Below, one piece after another: positions 29,527 through 39,042 of a DNA stretch of 51,707 nucleotides (positions within the stretch are counted from its first letter, which is position 1; each line of letters begins with the position of its first letter). Under the pieces are notes generated by a model. That model ran no database searches. It worked only from the letters and a program-made list of their open reading frames with translations, and had not been told where the DNA came from. The DNA is from a virus. The position numbers were made by a program, and so were the translations under genes. The stretch lies in the IMG/VR virus record IMGVR_UViG_3300037155_000078, positions 1 through 51,707 of that record; one strand, 5' to 3'.

Positions 29527-30651
29527 TCAAGAAACCACGACCGTCGACGTGAACTGAAACGGGAACGCAAGAAGCCCTTGCGCCATCGCCTGCTCAAAGA
29601 ACTGCGATGACGTCCCGCCTGGGATTTTAATGATGAAGTTTCCCACCTTATTGCTGGTATTCGCGCTCGGGAGCGGCGCTCCCACGACCAGCCCAGAAAT
29701 CGGTTCCGTCCAGTTCGTTCCGATCGGAATCGGGAATGCGTTCTGCCGGGTCGGCGGCGAGCCTCCGAACTTGTTGGTCCCATTGAGGGAGAAGCCATTG
29801 ACGGGCATGGAATTGAGCCCGGCGGTGAATTTTGCGGGGTTCGTCGAGAGAACGCTGGCGTAGATATCGTAGTCGTCGGCGCCGCTCATCGGGGGCGGCG
29901 TACCGACCACAAGCAGGTAATCGAGGGGAACCGTCAGCGTCGACGGCGGCCCGACCAGCGTCTCGCCAAGCGGGGTGACGTAGGAAAGCCAGACGCCATA
30001 TTGTTTCGATGTAAGCGTTCCCCCACTTCGCGAAGAAAGCGTCGGCGCCGGGGGCGAGGGTAATAACGCCGGCTGGATCTGCACGCTCTGCGCTTGCGAA
30101 AGCGTTACGTCTGTCCCACCGACGCCGTAGAGAAAACGCGCGACTTTTAATCTCAGCAACTCGACGTTAAAATACCGCCCGTTGCCGGCGTACAGCCACC
30201 AGGTGAGAACGCGCTTGTAGTAATCGTCGGTCGCGATCGTCGCCGTGCCGCTTTGGAAGTATTCTCGTCCGTTGACCGCACCGACGTTGAGCGGCAAAGA
30301 ATTCAGTCCGGCGACGTATTTGATCGACAGCGATGAGAAGACGGGCCGTTCGAGTCCGTAGATCCCGGTGGCAATCCAGTCCAAGAGCGGACCTGAGACA
30401 TTCGGGTTCGTGTAGACGGCGAGCGGCGTTGAGTTAAACCAGTCCAGGTACGCCTGCGCGAGTTCGTTGAAAGCCGTGAAGAATGCGACGATATTTTCGT
30501 CGTCGCTGTATTCTTGATAGGGATACGACGGGATGATGGTTTGAAGCGGCAGCGGACCAGTGTACGGGACGGGGGTATACCCCTCGATGAGAATCTTCTC
30601 ACCGGACTCTGTTGTGAGCGGCTGCCCGCCTTCAGTTAGAAGCCAACTCAC
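29527..30651 (-). CDS. Baseplate / tail protein (DUF2612-like region)
   Basis: A 374-residue protein following baseplate J. YLDWFNSTPLAVYTNPNVSG and LLDWIATGIYGLERP resemble the DUF2612-type baseplate proteins that link J to fibres; then YYKRVLTWWLYAGNGRYFN. The second half is beta-rich. Position (after J, before fibre) supports a tail-wedge role like gpI of P2. The family call is tentative. Confidence 0.65.
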   Translation of the reverse strand: MSWLLTEGGQPLTTESGEKILIEGYTPVPYTGPLPLQTIIPSYPYQEYSDDENIVAFFTAFNELAQAYLDWFNSTPLAVYTNPNVSGPLLDWIATGIYGLERPVFSSLSIKYVAGLNSLPLNVGAVNGREYFQSGTATIATDDYYKRVLTWWLYAGNGRYFNVELLRLKVARFLYGVGGTDVTLSQAQSVQIQPALLPSPPAPTLSSRSGGTLTSKQYGVWLSYVTPLGETLVGPPSTLTVPLDYLLVVGTPPPMSGADDYDIYASVLSTNPAKFTAGLNSMPVNGFSLNGTNKFGGSPPTRQNAFPIPIGTNWTEPISGLVVGAPLPSANTSNKVGNFIIKIPGGTSSQFFEQAMAQGLLAFPFQFTSTVVVS

Positions 30652-30654
30652 CGA

Positions 30655-31857
30655 TCAGCCCTGTACTGACGTGGCGCCGCTCGCCGAAATATAGAATGAC
30701 GATTCCGGATCACTCGCGATGACGGATGTCCCCGCGGTCGGCGAGACCGGCACGCTATTGATCGTCACCGCAAATTGCAGGGTCGTGAGATTATTCGGGG
30801 CAAGCACAGGTGCAATGGCGAGCTGAATTTGCTCGGTCATCATCAGAAGATTGATCGGCTGCCCGACGAGGATCGAATTGGTGTATGCCTGCACCGCGCC
30901 GACGATATATTGATTGACCAGAGCGGAAGCTGTGAAATTAGCTAACGTCGTATTCCACGTGACCGCGACCGTGACGGTCTGCTGGGGCGGACTCACATAG
31001 ACGATCGTGTACGTGTCAGGCGCGTCGTAAATCGAGACGGTGACGTTTCGTAGGCTGCTGATCGACGAGCCGGCGAGTAACCCGATCTGACTTACGCCCG
31101 CATAGATTGCGCCAGCGATCTGAAACGGATCCCCTCCGCCGCAGATGACTTGCCACGATGAGCCGGACTGCCGAACAGAAACAAGTCGAGGCGAGACCCC
31201 GGGAAGAGCAAGGAGGAGCGTCTTGAGATAGCTCGGTGTCCCTTGAATCGAGACCGCGAATGCCTCGAGAACGCGGCTCCGATACGCCTCCATCGTCTCG
31301 GCGGCTGTAGCGGGAACGCCGGCCAGTGGGTTCGTCACCGTCAGGGAATAGGGGCTCGGCACGGAGGTGACGGGCGTGACAATCGAGTTCGCCGGGATTG
31401 CGAACGTGCCAGAGTTGGTCGCGACAACGTAGATGGATTGCGAGCTGCCGCCGGTCCCGATCGTGCCGCCGTCTTGCACGGCGTACTGATTGGTCCCATC
31501 CGAGACGAGGAAGCCCGGCGGGATCACGTAGCCGGGCGAGCCGCTAAAGACGACGTTCGCGTTCCCGTTCGCTGAAACACCGCTCGGCACGCCGAACATC
31601 GCGCCGAGCTGCGCGAGGATGTACGGATTGGCGGCGTAGGGCGAGACGTTGTTGACGGCGTCGACGCGCGCCTGATCGACTACCACGAGCGCGCCGACGT
31701 CGGTGCTCGACATATCCTCGATCATTGAACCGGGCAACGAGGCGGTGTAGTTCGGCACCATCGCTGCGACGGACGCGATGAGCGCCTGCTGAAGCGTTGC
31801 CGGCGGCGTAGCTACGGGACCACTAGCGGAAAAGAGCAGCGGGGTAGAACCGGCCAT
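30655..31857 (-). CDS. Baseplate J-like wedge protein
   Basis: A 400-residue protein with baseplate J features: an N-terminal SMIEDMSSTDVGALVVVDQAR, VSPYAANPYILAQLGAMFGVPSG, VVFSGSPGYVIPPGFLVSDGTNQY and ETMEAYRSRVLEAFA. It follows the gp25-like gene with one shared base. It would build the baseplate ring that triggers sheath contraction. Start MAGSTPLLFSASGP. Confidence 0.88.
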   Translation of the reverse strand: MAGSTPLLFSASGPVATPPATLQQALIASVAAMVPNYTASLPGSMIEDMSSTDVGALVVVDQARVDAVNNVSPYAANPYILAQLGAMFGVPSGVSANGNANVVFSGSPGYVIPPGFLVSDGTNQYAVQDGGTIGTGGSSQSIYVVATNSGTFAIPANSIVTPVTSVPSPYSLTVTNPLAGVPATAAETMEAYRSRVLEAFAVSIQGTPSYLKTLLLALPGVSPRLVSVRQSGSSWQVICGGGDPFQIAGAIYAGVSQIGLLAGSSISSLRNVTVSIYDAPDTYTIVYVSPPQQTVTVAVTWNTTLANFTASALVNQYIVGAVQAYTNSILVGQPINLLMMTEQIQLAIAPVLAPNNLTTLQFAVTINSVPVSPTAGTSVIASDPESSFYISASGATSVQG

Positions 31858-32234
31858 TATGAGGGCACCTCGAGCTGCCCGGTTACGACTTGCACGCCGA
31901 CGATCGCTCCATTATGGCAGACGGCCTGTACGTTGTAGGTCGGCGGGAACGAACCCTGGATGCGCGTGATTGCGAGCGAGGCGAAGTAGGGCGAGAACTG
32001 CGTCTGCGTTTGCGCGGCATAGTAGTCGGGAAAAACCTGCGTCACGACCGACGGCTGCGCCGGGATCCCGTAATTCGCGAAAAAAGGTGACTCGCCCAGG
32101 TTCAGCTTCAGGCACTGAACGAGCGTCGTGAGATAGACGGCGTCGTTGAGGCCGTCAGCGTCCGTGGTGATCTCGACCCAAGTGCCGCCGCTCCCCTTGG
32201 TTTGATTGATGCGGCCGTACGTTCTAAGCGCCAT
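31857..32234 (-). CDS. Baseplate wedge gp25-like protein
   Basis: A 125-residue protein between the spike and J genes. WVEITTDADGLNDAVYLTTLVQCLKLNLGESPFFANYGIP is the characteristic core of gp25/gpW-like wedge proteins (DUF2634-like), which form the inner baseplate and start sheath assembly. A beta-rich C-terminus follows. Confidence 0.8.
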   Translation of the reverse strand: MALRTYGRINQTKGSGGTWVEITTDADGLNDAVYLTTLVQCLKLNLGESPFFANYGIPAQPSVVTQVFPDYYAAQTQTQFSPYFASLAITRIQGSFPPTYNVQAVCHNGAIVGVQVVTGQLEVPS

Positions 32235-32240
32235 CGGTCA

Positions 32241-32855
32241 TCACGTGATCGGTGGCCCCGTGTCGTCGGGGCCGGTTTGCACGCCGGGATGCAGATGCGT
32301 CTCGGCGACAACGCCGGTCGACATCGTGAAGCCAGCGCTGGTAAATGTCCATGTCTTGCTGCCGAGCTGCACAGTGATCGTCCCCGTTTCTCCGTCGACG
32401 TCGATATAGTTCGTATTCGCCGCATCGCCGATCCTTACACCCTTCGGCCCGTTCGCCCACACCTTGTCCGGATTCGGTGTATCGCTGAAGTTGACCGAGC
32501 CGACCGGCACCCAAACCAGCGCCGACATGTTCCCGTAGTCGACGGTCAGATCGGCGACCCCCGAGCCCAGGCCGCTAATCCCGCCCAGGAACGTATCGGC
32601 CGGCAGGGTCAATCCGAAGTCCCCGACCTGCGTCGGCGCGCGCAGCCATTGGCTTTCGGCCTTCGGCAGCGTGAGCGGCGGCAGCGTCCAGGGGGCGTTC
32701 GCAACCTCGAAGGTGACCGTCACGATCGAGCCGTCGACCGCGGTCACCTTGCACGGAAGCGCGCGACCGATGCGCTCAATCTCTTGCAGCGCGCGGTTCG
32801 TCGCCAGCGCATTGAGGTTCTGCTGAAGCCAGAGGGTCTGATAGTTGTCGGGCAT
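32241..32855 (-). CDS. Baseplate spike (gpV / gp138-like)
   Basis: A 204-residue protein. An OB-fold-like N-terminal half (LPCKVTAVDGSIVTVTFEV) is followed by a beta-helix (YIDVDGETGTITVQLGSKTW) and the tip motif ETHLHPGVQTGPDDTGPP, with the HxH iron-binding histidines of phage spikes. As a trimer it would pierce the outer membrane. This points to a Gram-negative-type (double-membrane) host. Confidence 0.85.
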   Translation of the reverse strand: MPDNYQTLWLQQNLNALATNRALQEIERIGRALPCKVTAVDGSIVTVTFEVANAPWTLPPLTLPKAESQWLRAPTQVGDFGLTLPADTFLGGISGLGSGVADLTVDYGNMSALVWVPVGSVNFSDTPNPDKVWANGPKGVRIGDAANTNYIDVDGETGTITVQLGSKTWTFTSAGFTMSTGVVAETHLHPGVQTGPDDTGPPIT

Positions 32856-32858
32856 CTT

Positions 32859-33806
32859 TTAGCTCGCCGGCGTCTGCGGGACGCATTGGAAGATCGTCGC
32901 CCACGACGCGCCGTTGGGATCGCGGAAGTTGCCGATCTGCCGCACTGACTGCACGAGAAACGTGCCCTGGAAGGCGGTCTTATATTTGAGCTGCGACGGG
33001 AAGGCTGCGGCCGTCGTCGTCACGATCCCCGGTACGTCCTGGAGTCCCTGTGGCATCTTGATAACCGTGCCGACGCCGATGTCCGCGCGCATGACGGTCG
33101 TGAACTGCATGACGTTCACGTCGGTCCAGGTCGGCTGCCCGATCAAGTCGGTGAACTGAAGCTGGGTCGGATTCGTTTGCACCGAGCCATCGAGCACAAT
33201 AATCGTGTTCGCCGTATTGAGGTAGACGATATCGACGCCCGGCGACGTCGGGCTCTTCGTGACCGACTTTACATGCTTGGCGAGATTGCTCAGAGTCGAA
33301 TAGGCGCCAATGTCGTCGTGCGAATTAATGTGCTGCGCGATGCGAAAGACCGCCGTCGTATTGGGATAGGCAATCGAAAGCGTCGTCGCGAGCGCCTGCT
33401 GAAGCGTCGTGCCTTTCTTCCAGTTGAGCACAATGTTGCCCGGACTCGAGACCGTGTAGAGTGATGGGATGACGACGAAGTCGAGCGTCATTTCCGTGCC
33501 GGCCCAGTTCCCGAAGCTCTGGAAAATCTGGCCTGCAAGGACCAGGCCCGCCTGCGTCGGGTTCGCGAGCGGCAAGCCGGCAGACATTCCCGCCTTCATG
33601 CTGAGCTGCTGTCCGGCGAATTGGGGCGCCTGCTGGAGATCCTCGAGCGAGACGCCCTCGATCGTCAGCGTCGAGTTGCCCATCGGGATCGCGTAGACAT
33701 ATTCGAAGAAGTCGAATTCGATGTTCAGCGCGCCTGGATCGTCGACGCCCTTCTGCTGCGAGCTCCAGGTCTTGCCTCCGACCGTGATGTTGTATAAGCG
33801 TCCCAT
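32859..33806 (-). CDS. Baseplate hub protein (gpD/gp43-like)
   Basis: A 315-residue, beta-rich protein between the plug and the spike, the place of the late control D / hub protein that joins tube and spike. Typical strings: DFVVIPSLYTVSSPGNIVLNW, VKSVTKSPTSPGVDIVY. No catalytic motif. The family is deduced from position and size. Confidence 0.65.
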   Translation of the reverse strand: MGRLYNITVGGKTWSSQQKGVDDPGALNIEFDFFEYVYAIPMGNSTLTIEGVSLEDLQQAPQFAGQQLSMKAGMSAGLPLANPTQAGLVLAGQIFQSFGNWAGTEMTLDFVVIPSLYTVSSPGNIVLNWKKGTTLQQALATTLSIAYPNTTAVFRIAQHINSHDDIGAYSTLSNLAKHVKSVTKSPTSPGVDIVYLNTANTIIVLDGSVQTNPTQLQFTDLIGQPTWTDVNVMQFTTVMRADIGVGTVIKMPQGLQDVPGIVTTTAAAFPSQLKYKTAFQGTFLVQSVRQIGNFRDPNGASWATIFQCVPQTPAS

Positions 33807-33809
33807 CGG

Positions 33810-34085
33810 TTAGGGCGTCTGCTCGAATTGTCCGGTCGACGGTCGATAGACCAGCGTCGATGTCTTGAAGACTCCCGGGAAGAGCAGGATGTTCGAATTC
33901 GGCGGCGAGCCGATCAGCGGCTGATTCATCACGACGGTCCCGCTTTGGTCGGTCAGCGATACGTACCAGAAGCGCCGATACAGATTCCACCGCGCGGCGA
34001 GCACGTAGGGATTGCCATCAAGGATGACCTGCGCCTGAAACGGCGGCGTCGCTGCGTTGTTCGGTAGGAACGGGATCGTCGTCAT
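33810..34085 (-). CDS. Baseplate plug-like protein (DUF6983 type)
   Basis: A 91-residue protein from the ATG at 34085, which overlaps the upstream stop (ATGA); longer in-frame starts run through the previous gene. PFQAQVILDGNPYVLAARWN and RRFWYVSLTDQSGTVV match the small baseplate plug domain found between a tape-measure-proximal protein and the hub in many myophages. Confidence 0.75.
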   Translation of the reverse strand: MTTIPFLPNNAATPPFQAQVILDGNPYVLAARWNLYRRFWYVSLTDQSGTVVMNQPLIGSPPNSNILLFPGVFKTSTLVYRPSTGQFEQTP

Positions 34086-34798
34086 GTCCGACCTGCTCCC
34101 GGAATCGAGATCGGTGCACCGGAGAGGCCGAGACCGCTCGAGAGACCCGGCGTCACGGGGGGATTCTGGCTTTGCAGATTCCCGGACCAAGCCGGCGTCC
34201 CGCTGAACGCAGCTCCGCTCGAGACCTTCGACATCAGGTTGCTCTGCGCAGCGGCGGCGCCCTCGAGCGTGAGGAGCGGCTGGATGAAGTCGAGCTGCCA
34301 TTGGATCTGCTGCTGCTGAGTCTCGCCGTGCGTGACGTCGGTCATCCCAGTCAGGATAAGATTGTTGTAGACGAACGCCGGCGTCGCGACGGAATAGGTT
34401 CCCGCCCCGATCGAGTGATTGTAGAGCGACTGTCGCAACGATGTGAACATCGACTGCTTTTGGGAATAGCCGCCTGGCTGGTTCACCGGCGCGATCATCA
34501 GCATCGAAAGCGTGAGTGGCTGCACGATGATCGCATTCGCCGCGACTTGCTGGTTGGCGAACGGATACATGCCGACCTGATTGTTGATGAGCGTGCTGCC
34601 GGGCAGCGGAACGTAGCGTGCGAAAAAGGCGTTCGGGTCGGTGGTAGGATTATTGAGAAGCGCGAGTTGACCGTACAGGAATACGATCGGCAGCGACCCG
34701 CCTTGCGCGGACGATGCAATCCCGCCCACTAAGATGATTGGCGAAACTTGGAAGGCGAGATCGTATCGCGAAATCGCCGATTGCGAGAGATCGGCCAT
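34082..34798 (-). CDS. Tail protein between tape measure and baseplate hub
   Basis: A 238-residue protein. ARYVPLPGSTLINNQVGMYP and IVQPLTLSMLMIAPVNQPGGYS followed by YNNLILTGMTDVT, plus a glutamine-rich QQQQIQWQLDFIQPLLTLE, resemble conserved baseplate proteins that sit in front of the plug gene. Proline/glycine-rich C-terminus. Function by synteny. Confidence 0.65.
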   Translation of the reverse strand: MADLSQSAISRYDLAFQVSPIILVGGIASSAQGGSLPIVFLYGQLALLNNPTTDPNAFFARYVPLPGSTLINNQVGMYPFANQQVAANAIIVQPLTLSMLMIAPVNQPGGYSQKQSMFTSLRQSLYNHSIGAGTYSVATPAFVYNNLILTGMTDVTHGETQQQQIQWQLDFIQPLLTLEGAAAAQSNLMSKVSSGAAFSGTPAWSGNLQSQNPPVTPGLSSGLGLSGAPISIPGAGRT

Positions 34799-34801
34799 AG
34801 G

Positions 34802-36652
34802 CTATCCTGCCGCCAGAGCATTCGCACTCACGGCGACGCGCGCCGCGGTCGAGTTCGTGATATTGACGTGAACGGGCTTTACTCTGTTTCTAGCTTGTTC
34901 GACTTTCAATATGCGCCGGAGTATTGCATCGCTCGACGCCGCGCCAGATCCGTAGATATCATGGACGTAGCCGCGCGTGTCTGACGGCACGTAACGCAGC
35001 CAGTCTTTCGCATGCCGTGCTAGGACCGCATCCAGAGCGCCCGGCCCCATATTGTACGCCGCGAGTGCCTTGCCCCAGTCGTGATATTTTGCGTACATTT
35101 GCTGAAGGTACTTCGCACCTCCAGCGATGCTCTGAGCGGGATTCGTCCGATCAGTTACACCGAGGCCCTTCGCCGTCTCGGGCATGAGTTGCGCGAGTCC
35201 CAACGCTCCCGCGCTAGAAGTGCCCGGATTCCGACCGTAGCCGGATTCAGCGAGCAAAAGGCGGTCGAGTATTTGAACAGGGATGCCCGTAGCTGCACTC
35301 ATCATTTGATTGAATGCGTGAATCCCGGTCGGAGATCGGAGCGCGTCGAGAGCTTTCTTCGGAAGGCTCTTGGCCCAAGCTAACGGGCCACTGACATCTA
35401 AGCCGATTTTTGCATGACCGAATACGTCGCCCAACCATTTCGCGTCTCTCTTGAGTTTGTCCGGGAATCCTAGGGGATCGTATGGCTTCGACGGATCGCC
35501 TGTCTGTTGCGGGAGGAGCCAAGCGAACTTTTTCGCGATGACTGCGATCTCGGAACCGAGGAGCTTGAAGTCCTCGCCGACCGCTTTCCAGTTGGTTTTC
35601 GTGAGAAAGTCGCCGAAGTCTGAAAGACCCTGCTTTATCCCCCCGACACCGATCGTATTGACGAACGAGGCAATGGCATCCGTGACCCATGCCGAGAGTT
35701 TCGTGAATTCGGGCGCGAGCGGGGCGAGTTTGTTGATGAAGATCGTCTCGATCTCTTTCCCCGCCCGATCGAGTTGAACGTAGAACTGCGTCCAAGCGTC
35801 GCCCGTCTTTTTATCGAATCCGAGCACGCCGACGTCGCGTTTGTACGCACCCTGCGCCGCGTTGATTGCCGGTAGTCCCGCCAGCGCCGCCCGGCGCACG
35901 TCCTCGAGGTTTCCACCGAGCTCCTGATAGGCTCGCACAAACGGCGACGACGCTGGCGGCGTACCGCTCTTTTGCGCGCTTTGCCATGCCTTCACCGCGC
36001 CCTTGAGCTGTTCGAAGGCGAGATCGGCGGCCGACATGCCCTGCGCGTTGCGGAAGTCGATCCCGAGCATCGAGAGGTACGGGGCACTCTGATAGGTCAA
36101 CTGAGAGGCCGCGGCGGCCTGTAGCGCGCCTTCCCCGAGGAACGGCTTGGCGTTCACCCCGAAGCTCGCAAGCTGCCCAGGAGAGAGTCCTAGGCCCCCA
36201 GCGGCCCGCTGGCGCGAGAAGGCCGCGCTCGCGAGCTCGCCGACGCCGAAGCCGCCCAGGAGCGCCCCCAGGCCCAATCCGGCCAGCGCCCCGGCCCCGA
36301 GCTTCAGCACCCACTTGCCGACCCCGGCGATCTCGCCGCCCAGGCTCTTAGCCGTCTTGGCGAGTTCGCCCATTTTCTTGTTGGTCGAGTGGCTCGCGTC
36401 GCCGAGCGCGTTCTGGGCTTTCGCCGCTTTCGAGAGCGCGCCGCCGATCAACTCGGCCTGCGCGAAGGCGAGCGCAAGCGCTTCCTTGCCGGTCAGCGCT
36501 CCCGAGGCGAGCGCGTTCCCGGCGTCGCCAGCCCCTTCCATCGCAGCGTTGAGCCGACGCCAAGACTCGGGTTGCTTCTCGAGCTCAGCACTGTAGTCTG
36601 CGAAGGCAGCGGCGAACCTTTTGAAAGATTCGTCATTGACCTGAATATCCAC
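34802..36652 (-). CDS. Tape measure protein with lytic transglycosylase domain
   Basis: A 616-residue protein. Helical N-terminal half with a hydrophobic glycine/alanine stretch (about 108-140, LGAGALAGLGLGALLGGFGV). An SLT-type lytic transglycosylase domain lies at about 440-560: LLLAESGYGRNPGTSSAGA with the catalytic Glu, GLAQLMPETA and ALAAYNMGPGAL. It sets tail length and digests peptidoglycan at DNA entry. It is short for a tape measure, implying a tail of roughly 90 nm (using about 1.5 Å per residue). Confidence 0.88.
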   Translation of the reverse strand: MDIQVNDESFKRFAAAFADYSAELEKQPESWRRLNAAMEGAGDAGNALASGALTGKEALALAFAQAELIGGALSKAAKAQNALGDASHSTNKKMGELAKTAKSLGGEIAGVGKWVLKLGAGALAGLGLGALLGGFGVGELASAAFSRQRAAGGLGLSPGQLASFGVNAKPFLGEGALQAAAASQLTYQSAPYLSMLGIDFRNAQGMSAADLAFEQLKGAVKAWQSAQKSGTPPASSPFVRAYQELGGNLEDVRRAALAGLPAINAAQGAYKRDVGVLGFDKKTGDAWTQFYVQLDRAGKEIETIFINKLAPLAPEFTKLSAWVTDAIASFVNTIGVGGIKQGLSDFGDFLTKTNWKAVGEDFKLLGSEIAVIAKKFAWLLPQQTGDPSKPYDPLGFPDKLKRDAKWLGDVFGHAKIGLDVSGPLAWAKSLPKKALDALRSPTGIHAFNQMMSAATGIPVQILDRLLLAESGYGRNPGTSSAGALGLAQLMPETAKGLGVTDRTNPAQSIAGGAKYLQQMYAKYHDWGKALAAYNMGPGALDAVLARHAKDWLRYVPSDTRGYVHDIYGSGAASSDAILRRILKVEQARNRVKPVHVNITNSTAARVAVSANALAAG

Positions 36653-36675
36653 GACCGCGCGGTTTGGCGTAGGAC

Positions 36676-36987
36676 TTACCCTCCGAGTGCTTTCGTGAGC
36701 CTATTCAACGCACGCACGATGTGGCGCTGCCGGTATTCGCTCGGAGTCGTGAATTCGTCGAGCCCGTACCGATTCAGCGTTTCGGCGAAACCCTCGCCGG
36801 ATGCCCAATCTAGGACGGAACTGACGATGGTTCCGGCGGTGCGGAAGTCTCGGTTTTCGTCGACTGCACCAAGGAATCTGCGAATTCCGTAGGCGCTAAG
36901 GATGTAATCGAGCCCTTCAAGACTGACGCGAGGGCGCTGTTCTTCATGCCCCGCTTTTCGCGGCGAGCCATCCACGATCCGCAGGTA
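36676..36987 (-). CDS. Tail assembly chaperone, frameshifted C-terminal part
   Basis: The frame reached by a -1 shift at the T8 run (36994-36987) of the upstream chaperone. It continues YLRIVDGSPRKAGHEEQRPR ... LEGLDYILSAYGIRRFLGA to 36676 and gives a fusion of about 254 residues. It has no convincing start of its own (GTG at 36975 lacks a ribosome binding site). This G/GT arrangement is standard in phages: the long form binds the tape measure. Confidence 0.75.
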   Translation of the reverse strand, partial: YLRIVDGSPRKAGHEEQRPRVSLEGLDYILSAYGIRRFLGAVDENRDFRTAGTIVSSVLDWASGEGFAETLNRYGLDEFTTPSEYRQRHIVRALNRLTKALGG

Positions 36988-37439
36988 AAAAAAACGATGG
37001 ACGACTCCGCCTCCTTCCAGTCCTCGGCGTCGATGACGTTACGCGAGAGCGCGATGTCGACGGGGACGGTATCATAGCCCTGCGCTGATGGGGCGAGGAT
37101 CATCGTAAGCCGTTTGATCTCTAAGAGAACGGGCGTCGCCGGATCGCCTGCGATCTCGACCCCATTTTCGATTGCGTCCGCTCGTGCGGCGTCGCGCAAT
37201 GCGAGCGTACCGATGATCGGGCCTGACTCGGCTGCGAAGCCGATACCCTTTGAAAAGAGCGTCATATTGGCGGCGGCGATCGCGCGGTAGTTCGCTTCGA
37301 ATACCTCGCGGCCGAGCGGGGTGTGATACGCCCAAATGAGCGGCTGCAAGACAGCATCATCGCTGCCGTTCTTCGAGACGCTTGTCCAGCGAATCGGAAA
37401 CACCAGCTTCAGATCGGCGGAGATCCTGTTGAGTTCCAT
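36810..37439 (-). CDS. Tail assembly chaperone (short form)
   Basis: A 209-residue protein between the tail tube and tape measure genes, the fixed place of gpG-like chaperones. A T8 tract in codons 149-151 (GTT TTT TTT) allows -1 shifting; without it translation ends in a Ser/Pro/Thr-rich tail at 36810, overlapping the shifted frame by about 170 bases. Confidence 0.75.
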   Translation of the reverse strand: MELNRISADLKLVFPIRWTSVSKNGSDDAVLQPLIWAYHTPLGREVFEANYRAIAAANMTLFSKGIGFAAESGPIIGTLALRDAARADAIENGVEIAGDPATPVLLEIKRLTMILAPSAQGYDTVPVDIALSRNVIDAEDWKEAESSIVFFTCGSWMARREKRGMKNSALASVLKGSITSLAPTEFADSLVQSTKTETSAPPEPSSVPS

Positions 37440-37454
37440 GCGCTATACGGTCCT

Positions 37455-37937
37455 TTAGACCGTCGGTGCGCCGGCCGGCCCTGTCAGTGCTGCCCAGAGG
37501 TTCGCGTTGATGTAGAACGTGCCTTTTATCGTCACTTTCACGGCCGGATCCATGCCGTCGAAAGCTCCTGGGTCGATCTCCGTAATCGAGGCGTTCGTCA
37601 ACGAGATCGGCGGAAAGACGTTCGAATCGGGGTAAGCGACAACCGTTCCGAGATATGTTCCCGCCTGTACCTGCGCGATCCACAGACTCGCGAGGATCTG
37701 CGAGCGCAAGAGGCTCACGACGATGTGTCCCATCACGAAGGGCTTGGGCGAATTGACGATGCCGGTCGCCGTCTCTATCTGGTCGGTAAACGGCCCCTCG
37801 AATGTGGCGACGGCGAGTGATTTGCCCATGTACCCGGCGTTCGCACTCAGGCCCGGATAACTCGCGACGACGATGTGCGTTGCGACGCGGTTCAGGTTGC
37901 CTTGCGTGACGGTCGGATTGAAACCGAGGAAGCTCAT
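37455..37937 (-). CDS. Tail tube protein
   Basis: A 160-residue protein directly after the sheath gene. FTDQIETATGIVNSPKPFVMGHIVVSLLRSQ is interrupted only by turns and matches conserved features of myophage tube proteins; AYPDSNVFPPISLTNASI and AVKVTIKGTFYINANLW are beta-rich, as expected for the tube beta-barrel fold. Assigned by order and size. Confidence 0.75.
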   Translation of the reverse strand: MSFLGFNPTVTQGNLNRVATHIVVASYPGLSANAGYMGKSLAVATFEGPFTDQIETATGIVNSPKPFVMGHIVVSLLRSQILASLWIAQVQAGTYLGTVVAYPDSNVFPPISLTNASITEIDPGAFDGMDPAVKVTIKGTFYINANLWAALTGPAGAPTV

Positions 37938-37950
37938 CTCTTAACCGCCC

Positions 37951-39042
37951 TTATGCGAACGTCGTCGCGTTGAGGTAAAACACGATGCTCTCGAAACCAA
38001 GCTGCGGTGTTGCGACGCAGGAGAATCCGCCGTAGATGCCCGCCGCGTAGTTGGCCGGGTTCGCCGCCGTATACGTTATGAACGGAATGGCGGTGAACGT
38101 CACGGCCAGCAGGAGGCCAAGCGATACGCCGGTCGTCCCGAGGTTGTGCAGAACCGCGAGCAGTTGGTTGATGCCAAACTGATTGTAGAGCAGCGGCGGA
38201 TTCGAATTCGACCCGTTGATGATAGTATTTGCCAGGCGCAAGTCTGCGTTGATCAATATCCAATCGACGGCGTACCAGAACATCGCCTGGTTTCCATCGG
38301 CCGTCGTACCGTTGCGCAGCGTCGCGGTGGAGATGCCGCCTTCGGCCCCGGTGATGATGAGGTTGCCGTACGCCGAGAGGATCGTGTTGATCGTGGCCGC
38401 GTTTCCGCTGAGCACCCAGGGCGTCACGCCGTAGACGAATCGGAAATTCATCGGAGCTGCGGGAGCGGCGAGCGACGGGTTGTTCGCGAGCCACTGATAG
38501 AACAGCGCCGCAGCTTGGAATTCGCCCACGGCGGCCGTCGGGCTCGGGACCGTAGCGAAGATCGATTTCGCGAGATACGCGGCGATGTTCGTGCTCGAGG
38601 CCGTAACGAAAAAGTACGTCTTGCTCGTCGGGCTCGCATAGTTCGCGGCCATCGTCTGCACGCCGGCCGAGTTCGCCGTATCCCACGCCGCCGGCACGAG
38701 ATATGCGTAAAAAACGTTCGGGTTGGCGGTGACCCAGGTACCCAGCAGCGTGATCTGCGTCGGGACGCTCGCTTGAATGCCAAGTTCGAGAACGTACACG
38801 CCGACCGAACTGCCCTGCGCGAAGAAGGTCGTCGCCATCGTTGTGAGTTCGGCGAAGTTGCCGGTGGCGCTCAGAATTGCCGTAACGGCTGCGGCGTTAC
38901 CGCAATAGAGATAGGTGCCGGTCGTCAGGGTCGTGCCGCCGTACGAAACGAGCGCACCGCTCTGTTGAAGAGTCGACGGCGCCGGCGCGGTCGTAACGGT
39001 CGCGTTGATGTCTACGATCTGGGGCGTGATGGTGACCGGCAT
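37951..39042 (-). CDS. Tail sheath protein (DUF3383-like)
   Basis: A 363-residue protein. The start MPVTITPQIVDINATVTTAP and a SGALVSYGGTTLTTGTY stretch fit the DUF3383 sheath family; the middle AYLVPAAWDTANSAGVQTMA and LNPQLGFESIVFYLNATTF-like end are conserved in these. It forms the contractile sheath and so marks the phage as myovirus-type. Size is at the short end for a sheath, suggesting few insertion domains. Confidence 0.8.
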   Translation of the reverse strand: MPVTITPQIVDINATVTTAPAPSTLQQSGALVSYGGTTLTTGTYLYCGNAAAVTAILSATGNFAELTTMATTFFAQGSSVGVYVLELGIQASVPTQITLLGTWVTANPNVFYAYLVPAAWDTANSAGVQTMAANYASPTSKTYFFVTASSTNIAAYLAKSIFATVPSPTAAVGEFQAAALFYQWLANNPSLAAPAAPMNFRFVYGVTPWVLSGNAATINTILSAYGNLIITGAEGGISTATLRNGTTADGNQAMFWYAVDWILINADLRLANTIINGSNSNPPLLYNQFGINQLLAVLHNLGTTGVSLGLLLAVTFTAIPFITYTAANPANYAAGIYGGFSCVATPQLGFESIVFYLNATTFA

